64,000 nucleotides of DNA, from assembly GCF_037969765.1 (NCBI RefSeq), contig NZ_CP150207.1, positions 2,032,001-2,096,000 of the forward strand, written 5' to 3'. The notes below the pieces were generated by a model. It was not told the DNA's origin. It saw only the letters and a program-made list of their open reading frames with translations, and made no database searches. Below, piece by piece: positions 51,931-59,755 of this stretch. The stretch's first letter is position 1; each line of letters begins with the position of its first letter. The DNA is from Paenibacillus sp. FSL W8-0186. GTDB taxonomy: Bacteria; Bacillota; Bacilli; Paenibacillales; Paenibacillaceae. Both the position numbers and the translations under genes were made by a program.

Positions 51931-53013
51931 TTGATTGAACTTAAGCAAAGTCGAAACCAGTTTCCTAGAGAGCCGATCAGGCTGATGAGCCGGGTATACA
52001 AGTTCATTTTGCCCGATGTTCGCAAGGAGCTTAACGGCTGGAGGAAGGAAGCGGGAATGATCCCCGATCCTGAGCTAAGAAGACAAGCGCTTGCTAGTAT
52101 TGAGACGAAGGAGTTCCACTGCCAGGGGGGCGCGGTTTATGCGGCTGCCAATTTGCCGAAGCGCCATATTCTGATCCCCTTAATCGTAGCCTTTCAGACG
52201 ATCAGTGATTATTTGGATAATCTTTGTGACCGCAGTACATCGATGGATGAGGGGGACTTTCGCCTTCTTCATCAAAGCATGCTGGACGCCATTGACCCGC
52301 AGGCAGAGCTAACCGATTATTACGCGCTTCGGGAGGAACGCGAGGACGGAGGGTATTTGCACCGCCTTGTCTTAACCTGCCAAGACCGGATTAGGGAACT
52401 GCCCGGATATCATGCAGCCCAGCCATTCGTTGCCGAGCTGGTGCAGCTGTACACGGACTTACAGGTGTACAAGCATATTGATCCCAGTCTCCGCGAGGCT
52501 GCACTCCTTTCATGGTGGGAGCTTCACCAGTCGCGGGCGCCCCAGTTGAAATGGAACGAGTTTGCTGCGGCAACGGGCTCAACCCTAGGCGTATTTATGC
52601 TGTTTCTGTCGGCAAGCGACGAGCATCTCAGCGAGACGAGCGCACAGAAGATCCAGGATGCTTATTTTCCTTATGTATGCGGAGTACATATAATGCTTGA
52701 CTATTTGATAGACCAGGCAGAGGATGAAATTGGCGGAGATTTGAATTTCTGCAGCTATTACGATAATAAAGAAACTATGCTTCAACGCATTGTATTTATG
52801 GTCGATGAGGCCCGGAGGGATGTCGCCGTCCTGCCGGCTTCGTCGTTTCACGTGATGATTATCGAAGGACTGCTGGCTTTGTATCTATCCGACCCCAAAG
52901 TCAGTGAGCAGCAAGAAATTCGAGGGGTTTCCAGGCAATTGATGAGACGAAGCTCGCTCATGCGATTATTTTTCTTCGTGAACAGCCGATGGATCCGCAA
53001 ACGTTTGAAATAG
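51931..53013 (+). CDS. ytpB: Tetraprenyl-beta-curcumene synthase (YtpB/DUF2600)
   Basis: A 360-residue large-terpene cyclase that converts tetraprenyl diphosphate to tetraprenyl-beta-curcumene, a precursor of C35 sesquarterpenes in Bacillus. Features: GGAVYAAANLPKR, the acidic DYLDNLCDRST segment where the metal-diphosphate site lies, and MLDYLIDQAEDEIGGDLNFC. TTG 51931 lies 7 bases after GTGGAGGC. Sesquarterpene formation also needs a cyclase of the squalene-hopene type; a short protein of that repeat family lies 2.6 kb upstream. Directly followed by a repeat and pfkA. Confidence 0.85.
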   Translation: MIELKQSRNQFPREPIRLMSRVYKFILPDVRKELNGWRKEAGMIPDPELRRQALASIETKEFHCQGGAVYAAANLPKRHILIPLIVAFQTISDYLDNLCDRSTSMDEGDFRLLHQSMLDAIDPQAELTDYYALREEREDGGYLHRLVLTCQDRIRELPGYHAAQPFVAELVQLYTDLQVYKHIDPSLREAALLSWWELHQSRAPQLKWNEFAAATGSTLGVFMLFLSASDEHLSETSAQKIQDAYFPYVCGVHIMLDYLIDQAEDEIGGDLNFCSYYDNKETMLQRIVFMVDEARRDVAVLPASSFHVMIIEGLLALYLSDPKVSEQQEIRGVSRQLMRRSSLMRLFFFVNSRWIRKRLK

Positions 53014-53027
53014 CTTGTTTTTACATG

Positions 53028-53153
53028 ACAAAACTAAGCGAGAGCTTACGAAGCAAGTTTTGCTTCACAAAACTAAGCATATGCTTACGAGGCAAGTTTT
53101 GCTTCACAAAACTAAGCGTATGCTTACGAGGCAAGTTTTGCTTCACAAAACTT
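53028..53153. repeat. 39-bp tandem repeat, three units plus partial, upstream of pfkA
   Basis: Units at 53028-53066, 53067-53105 and 53106-53144 are nearly identical, and a fourth begins at 53145 and runs into the pfkA ribosome site. Each unit contains the dyad GAAGCAA-GTT-TTGCTTC or its GAGG variant. Across the junction to the partial unit, AAGTTTTG and CAAAACTT (53133-53153) form an 8-bp stem with loop CTTCA immediately before AGGAGG. The unit length of 13 codons keeps the pfkA frame open. Confidence 0.9.
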
Positions 53154-53168
53154 TTAGGAGGAATCATT

Positions 53169-54140
53169 ATGTCAGCAGTAAAAAAAATCGCAGTTCTCAC
53201 CAGTGGCGGTGACTCCCAAGGCATGAACGCCGCCGTACGCGCAGTCGTACGCAGCGGATTGTACTACGGGCTTGAAGTATTCGGAGTGCAACGGGGGTAT
53301 CAGGGGCTGCTCAATAATGACATCTTCTCCATGGATCTAAGAAGCGTAGGCGATATTATCCAGCGCGGAGGTACGATTCTTCAATCGGCGCGCTGCGTGG
53401 AATTCAAAACGCCCGAAGGCCAGCAGAAGGGTGCTCAAATTTTGCGGGATCGCGGCATTGACGGCCTGGTCGTCATTGGCGGTGACGGCTCTTACCATGG
53501 CGCTGCAAAGCTTAGCCAACTGGGAATCAAAACGATGGGCCTTCCAGGCACGATCGACAACGATATTTCCTTTACCGATTACACCATCGGCTTCGATACT
53601 GCGGTAGGCATCGTAGTTGACGCTGTTAATAAGCTGCGGGATACTATGTCTTCCCATGAACGGGCATCGGTCGTTGAAGTGATGGGGCGCCACTCTGGAG
53701 ACATTGCCCTGCATGCGGGATTGGCCGCTGGCGCGGAGACGATTCTGGTTCCAGAGGTACCGTTTGATTTGAACGAGGTTGCGGACCGGATGAGATCGAA
53801 TTTCGATAACGGCAAGAGACATAGTATCGTTATCGTAGCGGAAGGCGTAGGAACGGGAGAGGAAGTCGTCAAGGCTATCAAGGAGCGCCAGCCGTCTCTG
53901 GAGCCTCGCGCTACGGTTCTCGGCCATATTCAGCGCGGCGGGTCTCCGACTCCGTTTGACCGTAATCTGGCGAGCCGCCTTGGAGACTTTGCAGTTCGCA
54001 AGCTGATTGAAGGTGAATCCAACAAGGCCTGCGGCATGATCGGCGGCGAAATGATCCTGACCGATATTGAGAAGGTCGTATCGACCAAGAAATCGTTTGA
54101 TATGACACTGTATGAGCTGGCATCCCGTCTGTCCCAGTAA
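53169..54140 (+). CDS. pfkA: 6-phosphofructokinase
   Basis: Phosphorylates fructose-6-phosphate in glycolysis. 323 residues, the usual bacterial length. Seen: the N-terminal TSGGDSQGMNAAVRAVVR, GGTILQSARC, GGDGSYHGAAKL whose Gly after GGD favours ATP rather than diphosphate, the catalytic GTIDNDI, EVMGRHSGDIALHAGL and GHIQRGGSPTPFDR. The usual APGMN reads SQGMN. ATG 53169 is 7 bases after AGGAGG. The open frame upstream runs through repeats and is not believed to be translated. A strong terminator follows. Confidence 0.95.
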   Translation: MSAVKKIAVLTSGGDSQGMNAAVRAVVRSGLYYGLEVFGVQRGYQGLLNNDIFSMDLRSVGDIIQRGGTILQSARCVEFKTPEGQQKGAQILRDRGIDGLVVIGGDGSYHGAAKLSQLGIKTMGLPGTIDNDISFTDYTIGFDTAVGIVVDAVNKLRDTMSSHERASVVEVMGRHSGDIALHAGLAAGAETILVPEVPFDLNEVADRMRSNFDNGKRHSIVIVAEGVGTGEEVVKAIKERQPSLEPRATVLGHIQRGGSPTPFDRNLASRLGDFAVRKLIEGESNKACGMIGGEMILTDIEKVVSTKKSFDMTLYELASRLSQ

Positions 54141-54179
54141 TGGGCTGGCGGTTGCGTGCTGATTGCATAACCGAGAAAT

Positions 54180-54232
54180 GCAAAAGGGAAATCCATGTGA
54201 GTCAAGTCACTCACTGGATTTCCCTTTTTGCG
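54180..54232 (+). terminator. Terminator after pfkA
   Basis: A 15-16 bp stem (GCAAAAGGGAAATCCA with TGGATTTCCCTTTTTGC) is topped by a second dyad (GTGAGT/ACTCAC). Confidence 0.85.
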
Positions 54233-54296
54233 TTCCTTATAATGCGATTAATGCAAAAGCCTCGCGACTGTTCCCAGCCGGTCAGGATCAGGTGGT

Positions 54297-54489
54297 AACT
54301 AGATGTATTTCATACAGTTAGTTCATCGGCTTTGGCCGTGTTAATGAGAACTAACTGCAAACCCTACATTTAGTTTTAAGCTATTTCGACGAATTAGCTC
54401 CATTCAGGAAAACTAACTGCATGTTTTACATTTAGCGCAAGTATTTTTTAAAAAAGAGCTTAACTAGATGTATAAAATACATTTCGAAC
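54297..54489. repeat. Repeat array B: four 28-bp copies, orientation + - - +
   Basis: Copies of the form AACTAGATGTA-N5-CAGTTAGTTC lie at 54297-54324 (+), 54348-54375 (-), 54409-54436 (-) and 54462-54489 (+). The ends are conserved and the middle varies. Adjacent inverted copies could pair as hairpins. No gene is present. Confidence 0.75.
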
Positions 54490-54601
54490 TAAAATACGTT
54501 ACGAATATAAACTCATGGCCTAGAAAGCTGCATTATTGGGGTCTGTCAAGATTTTTGTGTAAACTCATTTCAAGTAATTCTCCGAGGGGGATTTAGCCTG
54601 C

Positions 54602-54671
54602 TTAACGTAAATGGTTACCGATGCGTTCCGGGAAAAAGATGGAGAACTCCAGCCCAGCAGCATCTGTCCCC
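54602..54671 (-). pseudogene. IS256 transposase C-terminal remnant
   Basis: The minus strand encodes NWGQML and then, after a frame change, SIFFPERIGNHLR and a stop. This resembles the end of IS256-family transposases (PNWG...LxIxFPERF). The frame shift and missing core show decay. Confidence 0.65.
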
Positions 54672-54875
54672 AGTTTTGGACTTGACCTAGTAATTGTCAT
54701 ACGATGAGAAACTAGTATTCAAGCAGTCAGTAATACGACCGATGATCTGCCCTTCGGTCCGGAGAACATCCTACCATCGCACGGCACTCCGAATATAGAT
54801 GGTATGGAACACTTAGTGACCAACATGTTAGCCTCGTACGAGCGACCTGTTTGGAAGAGGCTGAAGAGGCTACGC

Positions 54876-55079
54876 TAACGGTTGTCATCGCGCTTAATCG
54901 TCCCTAAAAGAGGGGGGGCTTTTCTAACGGTTGTATGAGCGCTTATTTGGACGAAATAGCCCCTCTGCCTACGAAAAACCGTAAATAGGCTCGATGGCAA
55001 CCGTTACATTTTGTTAAACCCCACTTTTGCCCAAATAACGTCACTCACAACCGTTAGAATTTGCAGCTCACGACCATTA
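54876..55079. repeat. Repeat array C: TAACGGTTG copies, orientation + + - - (-)
   Basis: Copies beginning TAACGGTTG and ending near TTATTTGG or similar lie at 54876-54903 (+), 54925-54953 (+), 54979-55006 (-) and 55030-55056 (-), with a short fifth remnant at 55067-55079 (-). The array occupies the gutted interior of the IS element. Confidence 0.7.
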
Positions 55080-55175
55080 GGATTTCCGATCACTTCCAAC
55101 CACAACCTCCCGGGCAGTAACCAGCTGATTGTCCTTAATGAAAGCCCGCAGTTGTTCTTTTGACCAAAGTCCCAC
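55078..55175 (-). pseudogene. IS256 transposase N-terminal remnant
   Basis: From GTG 55175 with AGGGAG ahead, the minus strand encodes VGLWSKEQLRAFIKDNQLVT and a few more residues before a stop at 55078. This is the recognisable start of IS256-family transposases; about 350 codons that should follow are missing. Confidence 0.75.
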
Positions 55176-55358
55176 GTGTTCTCCCTATCTTTCTGTTACT
55201 TCCACTTTAATGGGCTTAGGAGTTTACACAAACTAATTTACAGACTCCATTATTTCAGTATTCTGTATGAATGACCTAACCTACCTAATCGAAACCTAAC
55301 CTAATCCACTCTAATCTATTCTAATCTCTTAAGCCTGTTACTCTATTAGGCTCATTCA

Positions 55359-56729
55359 TTACTTCGATTCAGGCAGAAGCGCCCGCCTCGCGAATTTGCG
55401 CTGGACGGCCAGAAGGCGGCCGGTGAGCAGTACAGCGGCTACGGCCAGTCCGGATATGAGCCCAACCCAGTAACCATAGGCGCCTTGATTCGCATAATTA
55501 GCCAACACGTGGCCCAGCGGCAAGCCGATAATCCAGAAGGCGAGCAGGGTGATCCAGAACGCAGGATTCACATCCTTGTAACCGCGCAGCGCACCTTGAA
55601 TTGGCGTGGCAATAGCATCGGACAGCTGGAAGAAAATCGCGTAGATCAGGAAATGCATGATCAGCTGCACGACCTCCGGCTCGCTGGCATAAATCTGCGC
55701 TACATTTTGACGGAACAGCATAATGATCAAGGCGGTGGCCACCGATAAAGCGGCTGCTGATCCGATGCCAATGTATGAATACTGCTTGGCATCTTTTAAC
55801 CGTGACGCGCCGGTTTCGTAGCCGACCAGAATCGTCAGCGCCATGCAGATGCTAAGCGGAATCATGTACAATGTGCTGGCAAAGTTAAGGGCAGCCTGGT
55901 GCGCCGCGATGGTGAGCGTATCGAAACGGCTCATCAGCAGCGTTACCGCTGCAAAGACGGCGGTTTCGAAGAAGATCGCGAATCCGATTGGCACGCCTAG
56001 CTTCATAAGCTCCTTCCACTTCGCAAGCGATACGCCGTACCATTTGCGGAACACGCCATAGGAGGCAAAAGGCTCTGCCTTATGGACGATCAGAACCGAT
56101 ATCAAAAAGATGCACCAGTAAGCAAAAGCAGTGGCAATCCCGGAGCCTATCCCTCCTAGTCTTGGGAAACCGAGTTTTCCGAAAACCAGCACATACCCGG
56201 CTCCGACGTTTAGCGGCAGGGAAATCAGCGTAATGATCATCGATATTTTGGTCTGGCCAAGCGCGTCAATAAACGAACGCATCACGATGTATCCAAACAG
56301 CGGGAAGATGCCGGTCGATATCGCCACGAGGAAATATTGGGCGATATGATGCACCTTAGGCTCCAAAGCCATCCCATTAAGCACCGGTGTTACGGTGAAC
56401 ATGCCAATAAGCGCGACGGCCGCGGCGATGGCAATCGAGAGCCAAAGCGCCTGAATGACATGATACGCTACTTTGTCTTTATGCCCGGCGCCGATCAATT
56501 GCGATACGATCGGAATCAGACCCATCAAAATTCCGCTAAGACCGGTTTGGACAGGGACCCACAGGCTGGAGCCGATCGCAACGCCAGCCAAATCGGCAGG
56601 ACTGGCATGGCCCGACATCATCGTGTCAAAAAAGGTCATGAGGGACATCGTAATTTGCGTTACTAGAATAGGAATAAGTATGATAATAAACTGGGCATAT
56701 TTTTGCCTAAGATTGTTAGTTTCTTTCAA
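55359..56729 (-). CDS. MATE-family efflux transporter
   Basis: A 456-residue membrane protein with 12 predicted helices in two halves. Family marks include the N-terminal MTFFDTMMSGHASPADLAGVAIGSS and the mirrored TIAAHQAALNFASTLYMIPL in the second half. Such proteins export cationic drugs or metabolites using Na+ or H+. The exact substrate is unknown. The ATG at 56729 is preceded by a GAAATCAGG sequence after an AAGGAGAAATC site, a good context. A 68-base gap separates it from the glycosidase-like gene upstream. Confidence 0.9.
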   Translation of the reverse strand: MKETNNLRQKYAQFIIILIPILVTQITMSLMTFFDTMMSGHASPADLAGVAIGSSLWVPVQTGLSGILMGLIPIVSQLIGAGHKDKVAYHVIQALWLSIAIAAAVALIGMFTVTPVLNGMALEPKVHHIAQYFLVAISTGIFPLFGYIVMRSFIDALGQTKISMIITLISLPLNVGAGYVLVFGKLGFPRLGGIGSGIATAFAYWCIFLISVLIVHKAEPFASYGVFRKWYGVSLAKWKELMKLGVPIGFAIFFETAVFAAVTLLMSRFDTLTIAAHQAALNFASTLYMIPLSICMALTILVGYETGASRLKDAKQYSYIGIGSAAALSVATALIIMLFRQNVAQIYASEPEVVQLIMHFLIYAIFFQLSDAIATPIQGALRGYKDVNPAFWITLLAFWIIGLPLGHVLANYANQGAYGYWVGLISGLAVAAVLLTGRLLAVQRKFARRALLPESK

Positions 56730-56797
56730 GCCTGATTTCTCCTTAGTCCGCCCAAACCAAAACCCGGGCGGGTCGCCCGGGCCATGTCGGATGGCAT

Positions 56798-57991
56798 TTA
56801 TTTATAGGTTACGCCGGATGTATACCGGTTGGATGCATTCCATAGCAGATATTCATCGACATTCAATTCCTTGAGCGCGCGGATTTGTTCTTCCACTTCA
56901 TGCTTGCCGTACTTGGTGTAGTGGCCTTTGCCGAGCCAGCTTGCCGTAAAGTCCTGAATCCATGGCCGAATTACAGGCTGGTTGTCGCCTAGCGGCTCCA
57001 GCTTCTTCTGCGTATCGATCGTTGCTCCACGTATCGTTTGATAGGGGGCCATGTCTGGATCCTTGGCATTGAACCAGCCGGTTGTATAATGGCTAGGATA
57101 GATCATGGGGCAGATGATGTCTACATTTTCCGATATTTTCACGAAATCCTGGCCGATCCCCTCGGCAGCAGGCACGGAAGCCGCATAACCGAAAATATCG
57201 ACAGATACCTTGACGCCAAGCGGTTGAAGCTCTTCTTTTGCATATTTTACAAAGGAGGTTACCGCGTCCACGCGGCTGCGCTCATCCTTGTGATATTTTA
57301 AAGTGTCGGCTCTTTTCTCGAACCCTTCGGGGAACCGCACGTAATCAAACTGTACCTCCTTAAAGCCCAGCTTGGCAGCTTCTTTGGCTATCTCCACATT
57401 ATAATCCCATACTTCCTTGCTGTATGGATTGACGAAGGCTTCCCCCTTGCCATTGGCCCAGACGGAGCCGTCACTATGTACAAACGATAATTCCGGATGT
57501 TTCTTCGCAAGCACGCTGTCTTTGAACACGACAACGCGAGCTATAGGGTAAATTTCATGTTTATCGAGACGCTCCATCAGCGCGCCCATGTCACGAATGA
57601 AGGGCTGGGGCTGACCTAGCTCTTGAAGCTTGGTATTGTCTGTCTTATAAGTAATGTAGCCATGATCATCCTTGAGGTCGATAACCATGGAATTCAATTC
57701 GGTGCTGTCCAGCAAGTCGATCAGTTGGTCCATGCGGGAACCGCCGGCACTGTAAGCCGTTACGTAAATCCCCTTTACGACTGGAGCGGCTGTTTGAGGC
57801 TGCACTGCCAGCATGGTAGGTGAAAGCGGGGCGTCCAGCCGTCCCTCGGCGGCATTGGCCAGGAAGGTATGATAGGCGGATTGCATAATGCCCGGCATTT
57901 TGCTGTTTGAAGCGTCAGTGTGAGCCGGGGAAACATCCCCACCGGTACCCGCGCTCAGAGCCAGCAATAAAATCGTCCAAAAGATGTTCAT
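56798..57991 (-). CDS. Secreted glycosidase-like protein (DUF4015)
   Basis: A 397-residue exported protein with an N-terminal hydrophobic signal (IFWTILLLALSAGTGG) and a disordered stretch to about residue 70. The rest is a TIM-barrel resembling glycoside hydrolases: GIYVTAYSAGG, NSMVIDLKDDHGYITY, FKEVQFDYVRFPEGFE (acidic residues at the barrel end), SVDIFGYAA and ICPMIYPSHY. It fits DUF4015, predicted glycosidases without a known substrate. ATG 57991 follows GGGGAGAG. Confidence 0.85.
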   Translation of the reverse strand: MNIFWTILLLALSAGTGGDVSPAHTDASNSKMPGIMQSAYHTFLANAAEGRLDAPLSPTMLAVQPQTAAPVVKGIYVTAYSAGGSRMDQLIDLLDSTELNSMVIDLKDDHGYITYKTDNTKLQELGQPQPFIRDMGALMERLDKHEIYPIARVVVFKDSVLAKKHPELSFVHSDGSVWANGKGEAFVNPYSKEVWDYNVEIAKEAAKLGFKEVQFDYVRFPEGFEKRADTLKYHKDERSRVDAVTSFVKYAKEELQPLGVKVSVDIFGYAASVPAAEGIGQDFVKISENVDIICPMIYPSHYTTGWFNAKDPDMAPYQTIRGATIDTQKKLEPLGDNQPVIRPWIQDFTASWLGKGHYTKYGKHEVEEQIRALKELNVDEYLLWNASNRYTSGVTYK

Positions 57992-58184
57992 CGTCTTCTC
58001 TCCCCATAAGATACACGTTCTAAGATGATTATAATGGATGTTTGTTACTCATAATAAACAGTTTTGTTATTGTTTGCGAAAAAAATAACCGCGTGCTTTA
58101 CTCATTAACACGGCAATGCCTGGTTGAAACCGATAACCAGAAATGCACCCAAGGAGATCCTCATAAGTACAAGCTCAAAATTCC

Positions 58185-58227
58185 AAAAAAAGGCCGCTTC
58201 TTCTGCCAAGACAAAAGAAAGCGGCCT
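58185..58227 (-). terminator. Terminator of the minus-strand small gene
   Basis: On the minus strand AGGCCGCTTTCTT pairs with AAGAAGCGGCCT and is followed by seven T. Confidence 0.8.
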
Positions 58228-58266
58228 GGGTAGTGCTATAAGGCTGAAGCTCGCCGAAACTAATAT

Positions 58267-58461
58267 TTAATGAAGCAAATTAGTATCTTGAAGCTCGCAA
58301 ATGCTGAATTGAATAATCTCCATCGCATCATTCGGTTCCAATAAGTTCATACCGTCCCGAAGGATGATCATGGAGTCAAGCTCCTTCTCGTTAAAGAAAG
58401 GAAGCATATCGGGGAACCACTTCATGACGATTTGTGCCAGTTTTACCGTTTCCATTTCCAC
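58267..58461 (-). CDS. Small hypothetical protein
   Basis: A 64-residue acidic protein, predicted helical (ETVKLAQIVMKWFPDMLPFF, then MIILRDGMNLLEPNDAMEII). I know no family. GTG 58461 is 9 bases after AAGGAAAGG; GTG 58470 touches that site and ATG 58455 is a further option. The following hairpin with T run supports an expressed unit. Confidence 0.5.
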   Translation of the reverse strand: MEMETVKLAQIVMKWFPDMLPFFNEKELDSMIILRDGMNLLEPNDAMEIIQFSICELQDTNLLH

Positions 58462-58639
58462 ATCAATCACCCTTTCCTTCTAGAATCATTCGTGTAGAGA
58501 ATCATTCTTAAATGGAAAAGCACAAAGCCTGTGAAATCGGGTAAAGCTGAAATCTTATGAAATTGACGAAGGAACCGCGCATAATTCATTATATCATATC
58601 AAATATCTTTTGGCATCGAGTACAGGCCTGTGGGAAAAT

Positions 58640-59467
58640 TTACTTTTTTCTGAACGAACCCATAACGCCTACGGTTTCTACAATGTTCACGAACGCTGTG
58701 GGGTCGGTCTGTTTAATAATATTTCTAAGCTCGGTCAGTTCGTAGCGGGTCGTTACGGTCATCAGCATATCCTTTTCTTTGTGGGAGAATGCGCCTTGTG
58801 TCTTAATGAGAGTAACCCCGCGCGGTAGCTTCAAAAGTCTGCTTAGCAATTCGTCGGTTTTGTCCGTTATTATGAACAGGGTAACTTTAATATGGCTGAC
58901 ATGAAGGAGATCGACCACTTTGCCGCTGAGGTAAATCGATACCATGGAAGCAAGGGCCAGATTCCAGTCCCCTTCGATATAACCCATGGCCAAAATGACG
59001 ATGGCGTTCATCGATACGAGCACGCTGCCGACCGGGAAATCGCGGTATCTCGTAATAATCGAACCTATGATATCAAAGCCGCCGGATGATCCCCCCGCCC
59101 GAAACGATATTCCGCTGCCACCCCCGACGAGCACGCCTCCGATGACCGCGGACAGAAAAGCATCGGTGGTAATCGGATTTTCGTGAACAGGGATCAGGGC
59201 GATGAACCAGGTTACCGCCGCGACGGAAAGAATGCTCAGCAGGATGAAGCGCCTTCCAAGCAGAAACAGTCCCGCAATGAGAATAGGAATGTTGTATACG
59301 AAATACATCGTCCCGATATTTAAGGGCGTAAAGTAACCGGTCAGCATCGATAATCCGGAGACCCCGCCGCTAAGCAGGTGGTGCGGGACGAGGAATAGAT
59401 TGAAGCCGGCTGCGATCAATGCCGCTCCGAACACGATGACTAGGCTGTTCCAGATTGTTTTGAGCAT
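58640..59467 (-). CDS. YitT-family membrane protein
   Basis: A 275-residue protein with five to six membrane helices (residues about 1-190, including LVPHHLLSGGVSGLSMLTGY and FRAGGSSGGFDIIGSII) followed by a cytoplasmic DUF2179 domain (about 195-270, LFIITDKTDELLSRLL, HKEKDMLMTVTTRYEL). This is the YitT/DUF161-DUF2179 architecture common in Bacillales, possibly a transporter; its role is unknown. ATG 59467 follows AGAGGTGATT. Divergent from the helicase gene. Confidence 0.88.
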   Translation of the reverse strand: MLKTIWNSLVIVFGAALIAAGFNLFLVPHHLLSGGVSGLSMLTGYFTPLNIGTMYFVYNIPILIAGLFLLGRRFILLSILSVAAVTWFIALIPVHENPITTDAFLSAVIGGVLVGGGSGISFRAGGSSGGFDIIGSIITRYRDFPVGSVLVSMNAIVILAMGYIEGDWNLALASMVSIYLSGKVVDLLHVSHIKVTLFIITDKTDELLSRLLKLPRGVTLIKTQGAFSHKEKDMLMTVTTRYELTELRNIIKQTDPTAFVNIVETVGVMGSFRKK

Positions 59468-59546
59468 CGTAAAATCACCTCTTATGGTTGTGAAAATGGT
59501 TGTGAAAATAAGCCAGGCAGCTTGCTGGTGTTCTTTTCATGTTTTG

Positions 59547-59755
59547 TGCTATAATGTTTGAGATATTCTTGAGTAGGTATCCTTTTCCATGTTAAATGGG
59601 AAAGAATGTATTAGTGATCTGAACCGAATCTTCTGAAGATCCGTATGCTATGTAAAATTTATGGGCTGATTGGACAGCCTATAAACGTTCCAATGCTACT
59701 TAAGAATACAGTCAAGATGGTGGGAAGTCCACTGTATAGAAGGAGTATGAATATT
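59547..59755 (+). promoter_or_regulatory. Extended -10 promoter and ~190-base leader of the helicase gene
   Basis: TG-C-TATAAT (TATAAT at 59550-59555) is an extended -10 element. The leader to the start codon contains hairpins such as CTTTTCCAT-GTTA-ATGGGAAAG. Long leaders on DEAD-box helicase genes often serve cold or autoregulation, which is inference here. Confidence 0.5.

Larger units (their letters stand above)
54539..55247. mobile_element. Decayed IS256-family element with target duplication
   Basis: Imperfect terminal inverted repeats of about 28 bases (left GGGTCTGTC to TGTGTAAACTC at 54539-54566, right complement at 55220-55247) enclose 709 bases. Flanks CATTATTG (54531-54538) and CATTATTT (55248-55255) match in 7 of 8 bases, the 8-bp target duplication expected of IS256-family insertion. 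Only the first and last codons of a minus-strand transposase survive; the middle holds a 56-codon frame and repeat array C. It cannot move by itself. Confidence 0.8.
54233..55358. other. Convergent gene-free region between pfkA and MATE gene
   Basis: About 1.1 kb without a supported gene. It contains array B, the decayed IS256-family element with array C, and at 55262-55340 a G-poor stretch of CCTAAC/CTAATC repetition next to the MATE gene end. A 56-codon frame without start codon lies at about 54703-54882 (+) and resembles nothing I know. Confidence 0.7.

Noticed and set aside
53028..53153. CRISPR-like array
   Set aside because: Units are contiguous with no unique spacers and no cas genes lie in the window.
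52989..53168. N-terminal extension of PfkA through the repeats
   Set aside because: The frame is open, but the strong ribosome site and the normal PfkA start are at 53156-53169; the 13-residue repeats are a by-product of the 39-bp DNA repeat.
54233..54538. Gene between pfkA and the IS remnant
   Set aside because: All frames are short and interrupted; the stretch is explained by array B.
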